A DNA stretch of 64,000 nucleotides from Pseudoips prasinana (GCA_951640165.1 OX621234.1:31190549-31254548); one strand, 5' to 3'. Shown: positions 32,801 through 45,590, counted from the stretch's first letter. Notes: generated by a model not told the origin, from the letters alone. Numbers and translations: made by a program.

Positions 32801-33118
32801 TCATAAAATAATAACATAAACACTAGCTACTAGCTGTAGGTATTTTTGCCTTAATTCTTCCCGTTTATTCTTATATTATATTTAATAAATGTTTCTCTTT
32901 TCCCTATGGTCTAACATGGTTACATGTTTAGTCACCCGTTTTTTACTTGTTTTAGTTATTGTATAACCCAAGGTCATCTGTGTGATTAATTATCTATTGT
33001 AAGATAATATTTTAGCGTGCCACAACAAAATGGCATAGAGAAACTCTTATGGGGAGACTCTGCTTACTGTCCGTCTGTGAGAGCGGAATATCGTATATAA
33101 CTTAAAAATCCTTTTCAC
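29813..33118. other. No gene recognised
   Basis: I see no long open frame, no GC island and no repeat I can name, apart from a diverged GTTCCGAGAA...TTCTCGGAAG stem at 32252-32300 that resembles a stem in the LINE 5' UTR. Confidence 0.3.
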
Positions 33119-33365
33119 TGGCATGTTGGTCTAGTGGTTACTGACCCTGAATGCTAAGCCAAACGCCGGGGGTTCGATTCCCACCCAGGACAAGTATTTG
33201 TGTGATGAACACGATTTTTTATTCTGTGTCTGGGTGGTATTCAAGTATAATATTTATTGTATTTAGAAATATATATGTTAGTATGTTTATCAGTTATCTG
33301 GTTGCCATAGTAGAGACTCTGCCTAGTTTGTGGTCAGATGGCAGTGTGTTAGTTGTTCCAACATA
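33119..33365 (+). mobile_element. tRNA-derived SINE
   Basis: The A-box-like TGGTCTAGTGGTTACTGACC and B box GGGTTCGATTCCC are clear. They are followed by CACCCAGGACAAGTATTTGT and a tail with ATCTGGTTGCCATAGTAGAG. It is the best-preserved tRNA-like head of the group. It is a SINE, not a tRNA gene, because there is no acceptor stem closure and the body follows without a break. Confidence 0.75.
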
Positions 33366-33994
33366 TTTTTCTCATTGATTTATATTATTTAGTTTTAAAT
33401 TTTGTTTACATTACACAACCTATTAATACACTAAAAATAAATTAATGATTCATACCCCATACAGGCTATGGTTTTCTTTTGACGCATTAATCCTTAAAAA
33501 CAACAGAAGTCTTAAACAATTACAGTTTATACATGTTTATGTCAATATTAAAATAAGAATAAAACGATGTGAAATATAACACTGGATGGTGTTAAGTGGT
33601 TGTCGTCACAGTTTTCTGTTCAAGGGCCTCATAAGACAATGTGTGGTGTCATCAATACCGACTTTGACACCATCAATCTTTGATATATTTTTTATATGGT
33701 GTGAAACGTGAAAGTCTAAATTATTTATGACAGTTTATATTGTATTGTGTAAAGTAATTTATGTATTTGCGGGTTCAAATGTGTTAGTTATTTTAAAGAT
33801 TTCAAGGCATTTAAAAATATCATTTATATTTAATTATATGTAGACGGGGTTTTATGGCTGAAATATTTTTATTCAATTGTTTGTTCATTGTGTAAGCTAC
33901 CCAATTGGATATTCTATTCCCGTCATGTGCGATTCTATTTAGTTAACTTGATAATATGTGTTTCTTAACTATAGAGAATCAGTTTAATTTGTAA

Positions 33995-34095
33995 GTAACA
34001 AATAGATCCAACATTGCCAGTGTATTGCTATGTAGGTATTTTTTGACATTTAGAGATTATTTATCGTAATTACCAAATGTTACTGAACACCCTAG
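33995..34095 (+). repeat. Dispersed repeat, copy 1
   Basis: About 80% identical to 41395-41500, with shared blocks AACAAATAG, TCCAACATTG, GACATTTAGAGATTA and TATCGTAATTAC. The class is unknown. Confidence 0.5.
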
Positions 34096-34164
34096 CTAGC
34101 AAGGACACAATACAGTTCTAGTGCGTATACTTAATTAAGTAACCTCTACCATAATAATAATAGT

Positions 34165-34370
34165 GTCCTCCCGGCCAAATTTCGGTCACGGCGACCAGTC
34201 TCAATGGAGACTAGTAAACTGCGCACGACATATTATAGTGCACAAGTGTGTGCGCCAACACAGGGGCACTTCCTATTCCATCACTCTCATTCAGTTTCGT
34301 GGTCGCCACTCGAGCACCTTGCTGCCCCAGTCGTCGGTTCTGCGAACTATATTTTGTATATCTATACATA
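34165..34370 (-). repeat. RTE tail piece joined to another common repeat
   Basis: The right end (TCGTGGTCGCCACTCGAGCA...GTCGGTTCTGCGAAC) matches the flank of the RTE tail at 21065-21130. The left part (GCGCACGACATATTATAGTG, CAAGTGTGTGCGCCAACACA) is a separate common repeat. Confidence 0.45.
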
Positions 34371-34371
34371 T

Positions 34372-34677
34372 AATAAAATCGTAGGAAAGTCAAAACTGTA
34401 CATTGAAATTTTTCTCAAAAGGATACCTGGGGCGTGATCTACAATCGATATTGAGGCTAAAAATATAGTTTTTAGAATTTTTGTCTGTTTCTCTGTATGT
34501 ATGTCCGGGCTAAATTAAAAAAAAACTGCATGGATTTACTTAAAATTTTGCATTAATGTTACTAAGAGGTCGGGTCAACATATAGGCTACATATTATCAC
34601 GCTATCACCTACGGGGGAGGAGCTGGGATAATTTATAAAGTATAACGCGGGTAAAACCGCGGGGCGCAGCTAGTATT
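34372..34677 (-). repeat. CTAGCTGCGCCCCGCGG retroposon, copy 1
   Basis: Read on the minus strand it starts CTAGCTGCGCCCCGCGGTTT and runs to ...TTTTGACTTTCCTACGAT. It matches 46067-46365 along the full length, including GGTCGGGTCAACATATAGGC and ATCTACAATCGATATTGAGG-like blocks. Confidence 0.7.
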
Positions 34678-35439
34678 TAATATAAATAAATAGTTTGTAC
34701 TGGCCCTTCTGTTATTTACGCCACTAAATTAACTTAAATGCCATTACATCGCACTCTAATATGGGTCGTATGAAAAAAAAACAGTGCATTTGTACAAGTG
34801 GCCTTTGTGCTTAACAGGGCGACAGGTTCTACCGTGTCGGTTATTTTCCCTCAGTATTTCGCACCTTGACTAAATTGACAAAATTAAAGATGCACGGTTC
34901 TTTTCATAAGGCAATGATATTAAAATGAGTTGGTATTGCGTAGAATAGAGGATATTGTCTACTAAAATTGCTTGTCGCGGGCCGCCATTTGACGACCACG
35001 AATTTTAAGCATACACTGTAGTTATGGAACATCACTGCGTAGTGTATTTAGATATCGAATATGCAGGCCGATATCTGATTGAATGAATTCTATGTAGCGC
35101 ATGTAATAAATAACAGCACCATAACAGCTGAGATTAGCTCATCGTTCGTCTCGTTGTATATTCACAAAAACGAGGTTTCCCACATATACGATTAAATTAG
35201 ATAATTTTATTACCGATGAGACGATGATATCGAGTGTATAATTTATACAAATACATGTAAATCGACAAATATATAACGGCCGGGCAAAGTCATAGCAGAT
35301 ATCAAAAATTTATCAGTCTAGTCTTTTGAGGGAGGAATACCTTTGTACCTATGGAAAATGGAAACTTAGCTTACCTAACACTAACTTAACTAACACAGTT
35401 GACAAAGAGTAAATTAAATACATGTGATAATGTAGAGAC
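34678..35439. other. AT-rich, no gene recognised
   Basis: Nothing supported here beyond plain AT-rich sequence. Confidence 0.3.
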
Positions 35440-35690
35440 GGCTGCGGTGTTGCGGCTAGCGTGGAACGAACTTGTGATGGTCGGCCATATGCCGTTGTTT
35501 AGTAGTCGACAAGCGCGCGCGGCGGGCGGCGCGGCGCGGCGGTGCGGGCGCGTTTCTTTTTTGTCCCCCGCGGATTCCATTGCCCCATGTCCAACCTGTA
35601 AGTCCGGCAGTTTGTCGAGCGTTGACCGCGTGCCTCGCCACGAGACGCGCAAAGCCGTTGGACAGCCTACAGTGGACGCTTACTATAAAT
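35440..35690. promoter_or_regulatory. CpG-rich island, strongest of three
   Basis: The core (35505-35560) is almost pure G/C with dense CpG (GCGCGCGCGGCGGGCGGCGC). It extends through CCCCCGCGGATTCC to about 35670. A donor-like CCT|GTAAGT lies at 35598-35604. A related smaller GC-rich patch follows at 35845-35900. A promoter with a short first exon would fit, but no coding frame is convincing. Confidence 0.35.
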
Positions 35691-35899
35691 TCTGTAAATA
35701 AAATTTTCGAATTAATTGAGCTGTTTTCAACGGCTTTTGTAGAGATCGTTTATTTGTACACATACATAGTTTTACACTGGAACTATATACCTATATAATT
35801 AAAACTGACGTGACTAGGAGCTCTCATAGTGTAAAATAGTAACACGGCGGCGCGTCCTGTCTCACACACAGTGCGTGACGGGACGTGACGTGCAGTTCG

Positions 35900-37505
35900 C
35901 ATTCGCCCTGAAGATGATCTCCTGAAGAGGTTGAATCTGTTGGCCGAATATAACATAAAAATAATAACGTGAGTTGACCGGTACTATTTTTCAACTCATA
36001 ATATTGTAAACAAACTTTTCAGTGTCTTTTGGCTTAAATTAAATTAGTAAGCAAAATTTAGAAGTATTTTTAGTTATCTACTATATTACCTATATAAAAA
36101 ATGTAAATAAATGTGGTATGCGAATCTTTCTGCTGGTGAAGGGTAAATATCATTTTAAGCCACTTGACTTTTTGATGCAGTTTTACTCAGTTCTGCTGTT
36201 TTTCGATTTGCTTATATAAAATCCCGATACTATAAAATAAAAGATTTTACACCAAAAATTTTCCCAAATTACATTATTTTGTTACCTTAGGTATGTTAGC
36301 AAAGTTGGTGTAAATAGAAATATTTATTATTAATTTCTTGAATGAACTATTCATTCAAGAAATTAATAATAAATACGCGGTTTAAAACGCAAGTATTAAA
36401 AATTGTGATTTACGCTCTGTGGAAAAATGGATATGGATCAGGGATGGCTCGTAAAACCACATACATTAGAAAACTTAAAAAAAGGAACAATTTAACTGTA
36501 AATTTGATTTTATTTTAGGAATAAACGATTAAAAATTAATGTTCCAAACCTAAAGGTGCAAAGTCAACAACAGTCAATCACAACGCTAGTGAATATAAAT
36601 GCACTAGCACCGTTTCCTCTACTACACCTACCATAACTATCTCAATAATATAAGCGAAGTCGAACTATGATAAGCTGCTTACATCGATAGCTCCTCCACT
36701 TAGCTCAACACCCTCTTTAGAACAAAATGACAAAGAAGACACTCGTTTACAACAGAACTCTTATTTGTTTCTGTCCTTTAGAGACCGCTACAAGCGAAGC
36801 AATATCTAGGGAGCTGTACACTCATACTTCACACAATTGATAATGAAAGTGTCAACGCCACTTTTGATTTACCAAAAGTTTCAAGTACCCTACAAATACA
36901 TTATGCTCCTTTACTATTCAAGAGAACTTCACAGTATTTGAAAAACGGACTCAAGAAGATAACTTTTCTGCTCGGAGTGAAACCTTAAAGCAAGCGTTGA
37001 AAAAGTTATAGGCCCTAGCCTGTATACTCACATGCGGTTAATAAAGGTTGATCAAGTAAAAACAAAGCAGTCTTGGCAGCAATAAACTATTATTACGATT
37101 TCTTCAAAATTGTAACAACTTACTAGAGCATACATAAGTACATGCCAATTAATTAGATACACATGAAGATTGATAGAAAAATGAGAAAACTCATAGTTTC
37201 ATCAGACCACACACTTTGAATCAGTACGAAAAAGATCAAGGTCGTATAAGTTTACGGAAATGGATCACGTACATAATCTTTAAACAATGAAGCAATACCT
37301 GTCACACTATTCACCACAGAATCGCTGAAACAATTTAAATGGACCGAATTGAAAATATTCCCATTCATATTCACTTAAAACGATAACTTTGAATTTTATA
37401 CCTAATCTTTTGTTACTGTGGTGTAGAATAATGAGATCGCTTATTTTCACTTACGTGAAAATCATAATTTAACGATACCTGAAATCCCTCTTCATTTATT
37501 CAATA
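35900..37505. other. AT-rich, no gene recognised
   Basis: It contains the perfect hairpin at 36321-36375 and otherwise only short frames. Confidence 0.3.
36321..36375. repeat. Perfect 26-bp hairpin, 3-nt loop
   Basis: 36321-36346 (starting TATTTATTATTAATTTCTTG) pairs exactly with 36350-36375 around the loop CTA. Confidence 0.9.
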
Positions 37506-37975
37506 CTAGCTGTGCCCGCGATTTTGTCCGCACATTCTGCAATGACTCCGTAAATGTTACATATCTCTATATTTTGACTCTTATCGCAAACTTATAAAAC
37601 ATGCACTTAAACCTTATATATTTCCATACAAACTTTCATCCTCTACTCCCAACTTTTACAAACCATGAATGTCATATTTATTTATATCGATAAAACCGCC
37701 TAAAACATAAGTTTTAAGTTTGTAGCTAAGTGACGATACTTCCTTACAACTTTTCAACCACCTTTTTAACCCCTTATAATCCTTTTTTCGCATTATAAAG
37801 TAGCCTATGTCCTTTTTCAAGCTCTAGACTATCTGTGTACCAAATACTAAATATAAAACAACTCGACCGATTTAAATAAAAATCGGTCGAGTTGTTTTAG
37901 CGTGGAAGCGCGCCAGACAGACAGACAGACAAACAGACAGAGTTATATTCGCATTTATAATATTACAAAGGCTTT
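37506..37975 (+). repeat. CTAGCTGTGCCCGCGA retroposon with an internal perfect hairpin
   Basis: It begins CTAGCTGTGCCCGCGATTTT and ends TTCGCATTTATAATATTA after an (ACAG)n run. Inside, 37855-37873 and 37880-37898 are exact inverse copies of a 19-bp block (CGGTCGAGTTGTTTT part). In other copies only the right-hand block is expected, so the left arm looks like a local inverted copy. Confidence 0.65.
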
Positions 37976-38464
37976 AACTTAAAATACATTATTTCGCAAA
38001 AAATATTTAGAACTGGCTTTAGCTGCAGACGTTTGTTAACATACGATTTATTTATAACTCGTAAATACTTCGTTTTAAGGTTTTTTATGTGTGTAACGTC
38101 ATGCTAAATTCTATAATAACATACATATGAGTATCTGTATTTAATTGAGACAAAGGACCGTCATAATTGAAGAACTTCGTTCCTAGAAATTAATTTTAAA
38201 CTATAAAATAAAAGAGTTGAATATGAAGGTTTTTTTTTTGTCGGTGATAATTCCCAAATGAATGTGATTTAGAGTTGCGCCCTTTGTAGCGAAAAGGGTT
38301 CCCAACTATGTGCGCGCTCTATTCTCTCATTCTCATGATCTAGCTGATTCCACTTGAGAGAGGTCTGGTGTATAATTGAGGGTTCTCCTCAGTTCCGCGG
38401 TCTTACATCCAGTGACTTCCAAATTGAATATAACCTAATATTTGTAAATATATAGACTTAGAAG

Positions 38465-38600
38465 AAGCAGTGTGGGCAGGCCTCCTACAAGGTGGACCGA
38501 CGCTCTTGCAAGGGTCGCGGGAAGCCGCTGGATGTGGGCAGCAAAAGACCGATCCTTAGGGGAGGTCTTTTCCAGCAGTGGACGTCTTTCGTCTAATATG
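38465..38600 (+). repeat. RTE-type LINE 3' coding end
   Basis: The plus strand reads RRSVGRPPTRWTDALARVAG, then SRWMWAAKDRSLGEVF, the C-terminus of an RTE-type reverse transcriptase ORF, before losing frame. It is followed by an ATG repeat tail (ATGATGATGATG). Confidence 0.65.
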
Positions 38601-38601
38601 A

Positions 38602-40019
38602 TGATGATGATCTTGTGTAATCACTGTTATTGGTTATCTTGAATTTAAGATGAAAACGAAAAGACGAAAAAAAGAGTTTTTGTGGCTAAATATTTAACGA
38701 CATAGTCTATTATTTCCTCCTTCAATAGTCTCAATAGTTTGTTGAATATATTGGTACATAATTGAACTATATTAACTACATATTGTACATACTGGCCGCA
38801 GTACAGTACGACCGCGAACACACCACCATGGCATTCCATGACCCTCAGTTTGCATTTGTATCAATAGTATAAACCTGATTTCGGACTTAGGTGATAGAGA
38901 AGACGTATTTGACTACTGGTTATGACAAAATTAGATCTTTTTGTTGTTGTTGAGCGTGAATCAAGATTTCAATTAACCGACTTTTCATATATTGTGTAAG
39001 TTCCATGCATTTACTAATCCTGTTGGTCACGGTATTCAACGCAGCCATGTTTTCTGAGCAAACGTTCTCCGATCGACAATCGGTTCAGCGGCTTCGTGTA
39101 TTCCATGTATCAACCCGTCAGTAACCACCTTGTTTCGAGGTTCGAGCTCCAAAAGAGGTGCCCTCTGGCGCGGGGTACAAGTTTGTATTTTTTTTGCCTA
39201 AATGACTTGAGCACATGCTCGCCAATGTCGTCCGATGAGATAGTAAAATCCTCCTAGCCTAAATGCAACCGTCATGGAAAAATAAGAAAAATACAATTTT
39301 CTTTTAAAACAGACACCTTTTATCGTTTGGCAATATTAAATATATACCTATATCGTATAAATACTTGGAGATCGTATAGTATGAACTTCTAAAATAATAC
39401 GAATAATAATATTGGACTTCTAACGACGATCTTTTATAATGATAATAATATTTTTCATTTTGCTATATTTTTTCTGAGAAGTAATACTGTATTAAGTTTA
39501 GGTATTTTCACATAATATTTGGACAGCAACCTGCTAATATGTATGCCTTGGTTGTTGACTTCAACTATAAAAGAAGTGATCTATATATAAGTGCCAAGTT
39601 CAACGGTCAGTCTTAAAATTGATTTATAACAAGTTATAATTTAATTTCTTCTTATAACTTATGATAATTTATTGTAGCGTAAGGTATGAATTGGCTAGTT
39701 TTCATATACGATGTTCTTATTTCATTTTCCGACAATTTGGCTTGCTGATAGAAATTAGTTAGTGCCGTTTTATGACCAGTTTTGTAGGTACCTAATAATA
39801 ATTCGTAAATTAAAACTACCCAAGTCAGACCTTAAGGTTTCAATATATTAACATAAGTTATAACAAAAAATGATGATTATATTTATTACAATTCAGTTTA
39901 AATAAATTAAAACTAAACTAATTTAAATTTTGGAAATAGATTAAAACTACGTAGGTACAAATTAAAACTATTATTATAAACTTACAATCAAAATACTAAA
40001 TTACAAATAAAAGTATTAC
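38602..40019. other. AT-rich with one LINE 3' UTR trace
   Basis: At 39125-39200 the sequence GAGGTTCGAGCTCC, then GTGCCCTCTGGCGCGGGGTA, matches the 3' UTR of the Jockey-like LINE in the opposite orientation, ending in a T-rich run. Nothing else was recognised. Confidence 0.4.
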
Positions 40020-40390
40020 TTACAGATAAAAAACCGCTTTCAAGTCGGCATCTGCGGGAAAGGTGCCCAAAAAGCTAGCTACCTTACCTCTTTGGATGGC
40101 AAGGCTTATACGATGGCCGAGGTACGTGCCAACTCTCTGATCAACAGAGCGTTCCACATGTCGTATGGACAACTGCTTGACAAAGAGCCGCGCTTCTGAG
40201 CCCCAAGGACCCATTGTTTCGATAAACAGAATAACATAAAGCCCTCACCAATGGCATATTTACTTCGTTTTCAACAGCCTCCGCTACAGCACCGCCTGAT
40301 CGCGACGTTATTTGAAGGTGGGAGGAAGCCAGTGTATCCACACAAGTTGCGTCCCATACCAGTTGTCTTCCACGGCTACAAGGGATGTTA
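40020..40390 (-). pseudogene. Broken remnant of a repeat-encoded protein
   Basis: On the minus strand, over two frames, it reads GRQLVWDATCVDTLASSHLQ, GGAVAEAVENEVN, then ETMGPWGSEARLFVKQLS and YLGHRISLAIQRGKVASFLG. From memory, VWDATCVDTLA, ETLGPW and RISLAIQRGNAAS blocks in this order occur near the C-terminus of a transposon-encoded protein found in many invertebrates. At least one frameshift separates the halves. The ends are undefined. Confidence 0.5.
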
Positions 40391-42934
40391 ATGTGTTTTA
40401 AGTTGTTATAAATAATTGTATGTTGTCATAAACAAAATTCAGGACTGACCATTGAAAGTGGCACGCATTTATATCTAACTTCACGGGCACTTTACAAGAT
40501 AGATATATAAGTCAATATTATGTTAATTTTCAGTAAAGCGACTTTTCAAAGCTCTTTTTCCTGAGCACAGTAGTTCAGTTCCTGAGAACATGTTTTATTC
40601 CATTATCATCTTCAAATCGCAATCGCCACAAATTCTTCCTTAACTTCGAAAATAGATAGAAATCACCAGGGACAAGGCCTCGTGAATATAAAGGATGTAT
40701 GTCAAGTATTTGAAAGCTGACGTCTCTAATTGCATCTATCCCCACAGCGCACTAGTAAAACAAGGCGGCACTTGTTAGATTTCCTCGTCATTTTTGTACC
40801 AAATGTATTTACTCATTTTATTTTGCTTTTCATATAAGGTATCCATAACAGAAGCTCACGGATCTAGGTATTAAATCTATACTAATATATATGCCATATC
40901 CTGGAAATGAGAACCTATCATCTTATGGGCGGATGGACATACCTACTTAAAGATTTTTAAGGAATTGTGTCTTTTTCTAATTATAGATTTTTCAATTTTG
41001 TTTCGGTTACAGTGGAGCCACGTTTCAACCATTGTTATATGTCATCAGTTACAAAGAGCCCTGGAAATATCAGTATGAATTATTTTTCGCATCGGCGAGC
41101 ATTCTAGGTGCCCAACGTACGGAGAACGGTGCTTTTGTCATCCCCTAGAGTTCATGTGAAATACTATGCGCTGTACATAGTAACTGACGAAATATTGATT
41201 TCCTCCGTAATAAAATTGTGACTCGTTGATTTGTTAACTTTTTATTTACCTATTTAGCAACTAGATGTAGTGTGGTTAAGATCAGCTCTTTAATAGAGGA
41301 TCACCGTAGGTTCGTCCACGTGTACACCCAAATTCAACCATTGATTGTTTTGTTATACAAACCACAAACAAAATTCTGTTTTTTCTCAACTTTTCATTTG
41401 AAAGTAACAAATAGTTCCAACATTGTCAGTCACTATTTAGGTACTATTTAACATTTAGAGATTAGATTATCGTAATTACTAATTTTCACTGAACGTATTA
41501 TACAATAAATAATCTTCGGAATGTTTCCTATAATTATGCTGTGAATTTCTGTTTCTTAAATTATTAATTAATTGTTGTTCATCATTGGGCACTCTCTTTA
41601 ATAAAATGTTGGGACAAGTGCGTTATTAGTGCTATATATACTTCCTGTGTGAAATAACCACATATTTAAATTGCATGATACATCAGATATTATCAAGGAG
41701 GTGCTCAATCTTAAGCTAAGCTTAATCCCCGGATGAGAAAACAGGGATATCAATTGTAGTTACTTCTACATTATAATCTCACGTTTTGTTATGACATTTC
41801 TATGTAATATCGAACTGTAGAAGACGTCTCGACGGACGAGCCTGATAGTTTAATAGTTACCGCTGATCAGTATCAATGGTTACTAATAAACTTATTACTT
41901 AGGCCACTTACCCTTAGGTAACCAAATTCGCCAATGTAAACCTTACAAAAATAATAAGGACGTCACGACCGCTTGTAACTGTTAAAATATATAGGTTAGT
42001 ATCTAGTAGGTATCTACGTAGATCACACTTAATGATAAAAAACGTTAAGTGTGAAATCTGTACACTTACACTAACTACCTATGATTATTCTTTGGTCATA
42101 CAATAGTAGACACGGCAAAATAAGTGGCTTTAGGTAACTGAGCTTATTTAGAATAACATAAATATGTATGTTGATATGAGCCTTGTGAGATAGTTCATCA
42201 ATATTTATCAGTTACGAGTATGTGATGGAGTTTATAAAAATAAATGTCCTCTTGCCCAGCAAAAGGGACTACTATACACTACAACACACTTTAAGGGAGT
42301 AGAGGGTAAAACAATGTGAGATAGGACAAGGTAGAGAGAAGTAACGAGCCACAAGCTTTGTGACATAACGTATATGTGTGTACTAAATTCGTGTAGGTAT
42401 TTAACTCGTATTTTGAATTCGTACTTTAAACGAATAGTCGGACTATGTGGTTATACGAATATAACCACCTCCGAAAAGGACGCGTAGGGCGATCCAAGAC
42501 CTTAGTAAATCATTATTAAATTAAAGATATCAAGTTGTTTTGATACCAATTGGAAATAAACTTATTAAATAAAGCTAAGTTTCGGTCTATTATATAACAA
42601 ATTTAGATGTCTTTTTATTATTTTTATCTTCTAATAGGGATTCTTCTTAAAACAATTTGGAGAGTTTACAATGATTACCTAAAATCCTCTATGATATAAT
42701 TATTTACCATTTTTAATATAACTTACAATAAAAACTAGCACTTAAATGAAATGGAAAGTATGATGCTAGGTGTGAGTGAGAAGCTAGTTAATGATTTCTT
42801 TTAAATTTTATCTCATCGTTATAATAACGGTAAAACTTTAACAAATATTGTGGGGGTTTGTTGCTTATATAGATAGCTATTGTCATGACTCATGAGATAA
42901 GGTATATAGAAGTTAGCTAAGCCGATACTTGCGG
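40391..42934. other. No gene recognised
   Basis: It holds the second copy of a small dispersed repeat (41395-41500, partner of 33995-34095), a 10-bp hairpin at 42023-42054 and a segment near 42735-42810 similar to 44700-44770. No open frame with support. Confidence 0.3.
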
Positions 42935-42939
42935 GAATG

Positions 42940-43240
42940 AGAAAGGGCAACTGGACGCGGCAGTTGCGCGCGAGCCGTTCATTGATGCGCAGGCGCCGCA
43001 GAGACGCGGGGGACGGGGAAGAGGAATGCGGTCGCGGCGAGCAATGACCGCGCCAGGGTCGCTTCCTTTACGAGAAGCGCGGGCCGTCGTACTACACTAC
43101 AGTCGATTGCCCCCCCTGCTCTATACGGTCCGTACTACAAGCTCCTCACGGTTGCGACGCGCGCTTTTCGACCCGTAGTCCGTTACAAAAATTAAGTGCG
43201 CCGCATTCCGCGACCGTTGCGTTGTCTCTCTTGCTCTTTG
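42940..43240. promoter_or_regulatory. CpG-rich island, possible promoter
   Basis: About 300 bp with many CpG sites (GCGGCAGTTGCGCGCGAGCC, GCGCAGGCGCCGCAGAGACG, GGTCGCGGCGAGCAATGACC, GTTGCGACGCGCGC). It is sharply bounded by AT-rich DNA on both sides and no coding frame dominates. Confidence 0.35.
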
Positions 43241-44950
43241 TGCATGCTATATCCTCTATTTTCCTCTTAGATGGTAGTCTCGTCCCCAATGCATTGCGTG
43301 GAGTTCAAAGAAAAGAGCAGGCTGTCGGCAGGTTGGCAAAACTGTCGTACTACCCGAGGTTCCCATGTTTAGTTGTTTGCGAACATAGTAGAAGGCTCTA
43401 GACAAAAATAACCGTCATAATTATCACTATTAATTAATGTCCATAACATAAAGGTTTGATGTAATTATCACTTGTTGGTATATCTGGTTTGACTTAAAAG
43501 AGCTTTGTTATATTTATAGACGATGACAGTGTATGATCAAGCTCTAAGTAAGGTACAAGCTAGAATATTAAATTTTATTTTTTAAATTCTAACATACAAA
43601 TTATTAGGCGACGTGATCTAGCTTAATGCTATTTTTGGCTAAGTATTGAAGAAGCTTTTATCTGTTACCAATATCTTTTATATCGTACTACCATATTATG
43701 TCTGTCATCGTAAAAGACAACTGTTAATTTCATACCAGTTAATTGGTGGGTCGTGAAAGTGAGTTTAATTTGATTAACTTGCAGTAATACGTAGTTTGCT
43801 AATTAGCTGGTTTCAATTGGTGTATCGATTATTTTTGTTTGCTGTTTGCAGGTTTGGATGCAAATATTGTATAACTTATTTGTGAAAGCTCTTGGTAGTT
43901 ATAAATAAGTTTCGATATTAATTATTCTAAACAGATGTTTATGGCTGACTGATTTGCCCGTCACAGAGTTCCACTGTCTGTCTATGCTGCTGTTAGAGGA
44001 AATCCTAATTCGAGACCAGCATAATTTAAATTACATTGTAGTGAACATGTACGGCATGTTCAAGGATGTCCATTATAAATAATAACTAGGCACCAGATAT
44101 AATATTTATGTAACCTATCAAAATTTTAAATTATAAGAACTAGCAATAAATGAAAAGATGGGATAATGTGCAATGTATCAAAAAATTCTTTTCTATCCGC
44201 AAAAGTACAATTGGATCTTTGACAAAGGCCTGTACGGCGGAGTAAAATTGGATCAATGCCTAAGTGACTTCGAAAGGACAGCGCGAAACCGAGTCCTTTT
44301 GAAACGAAACCGTGGTTGTTATTTCGGTTTAGTGTTATAAAGTACTTTTGTTCGATTTGAGAGAAAGTGAAAAGTAGAGATGAGCGATGTAAGTTTTTGA
44401 AACATACAATGATTGGAAGAGTGTTTAAATTAAATAATGATATTTTTAACTGACTTTGGAAGAAGGTTATCAAGTCTGTAGCTGTATGCTTTTTTTAAAA
44501 CACTCTTTGATATAGTCTGTAGCTGTATGTTACGAGATTTTTTCGTAGTATGTTAACTAATTTTAATAATGTTGGTGTTTTTAATTTATTGGGTACACTT
44601 CTGGAATACAACTTTTATATGTCACCAGCTATATAAATTTTGATTCAATCTGTTGCAAGGAGACAACTTGAATTCGTATATTTTGTGCAATAAACAATAT
44701 TTTTCATTGTATATGAAATGAAAAGTAGAAAACTATGATGCTATGAGTGAGATGTTAGTTAATTGAGTTTTTATAAGTTTGTTATTGAAGTAGGAAATAA
44801 TAGGCTATGTCGTTAATTATATTTGGCCACAAAAACTCTTTTTCAGGAGGAAAAAAGAGTTTCCTTTTCACCATAAATTCAAAATAACCAATAACAGTGA
44901 TTACGCAAAATCATCATCACCATCGTGTTAGCCTAGAGACATTCGCTGCT
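43241..44950. other. AT-rich, no gene recognised
   Basis: The longest frame (minus, 44126-44473, 115 codons) shows no motif. Nothing else supported. Confidence 0.3.
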
Positions 44951-44986
44951 AAATATCACCACAGTGATCGCACTGTGGTGATATTT
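44951..44986. repeat. Perfect 16-bp hairpin, 4-nt loop
   Basis: AAATATCACCACAGTG pairs exactly with CACTGTGGTGATATTT around ATCG. The right side continues into an RTE tail (GGGAGAGGCCTATGTCCAGC), whose normal sequence GTGGNGATNTTTGGG suggests the left arm is a local inverted copy. Confidence 0.85.
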
Positions 44987-45014
44987 GGGAGAGGCCTATG
45001 TCCAGCAGCAAAGT

Positions 45015-45420
45015 CCGAACATTCCGAACATTCCTTTTCAAATTAACTATAAAGATTTTTACTATCAACAACAAAGATATAATTTAACCTACATACAAAA
45101 AGAAACATTAATTTGGATTGATAACCGTGATCAAATGAAATGTTTTATTTCTTCTTTTGAATTCGGTTGAAACATTTTTCATGATTATCTAAATAACCTG
45201 AAAGCTTTATTTTAACTATTTGAAAAATGAAAGTTCGTTTACCCATATCGTGTCGTTATCACGATCGATCCATACTAAACAATCTAACCATCTTACAATA
45301 GAGGTTTTTATAGAAATTAAATCCTGGTCAGATTACATGCGGGGCAGTTTCTTTCATTTTCAAAGTAGGCTTAAAGTTGAAGGATTTAATGACATCCGTT
45401 CTTCCCAGTACTTTTAAAAA
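45015..45420 (+). repeat. About 400-bp dispersed repeat, copy 1
   Basis: About 90% identical to 51224-51665, sharing CAACAACAAAGATATAATTT, GTGTCGTTATCACGATCGAT and GATTACATGCGGGGCAG. There is no coding capacity. Mobile element or local duplication; not decided. Confidence 0.65.
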
Positions 45421-45424
45421 AGCC

Positions 45425-45590
45425 CGATGGCTTTCGCTACCCGCACGCATCCAGCAGCTTCCAGCGTCCCTTACAAGATCATCGGTCCATCTTCCCCGCT
45501 GCGTCCGGTTCGTGGTCACTACTCGAGAACATTTCTGCCCCAGCGTCCGTCGGTGTTATGAACCATGTGTCCTGCCTACTGTCACTTTAG
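45425..45590 (-). repeat. RTE-type LINE tail, inverted
   Basis: The minus strand reads GRWTDDLVRDAGSCWMRAGS, then loses frame. The flank TTCGTGGTCACTACTCGAG is the usual neighbour of these tails here. Confidence 0.6.
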
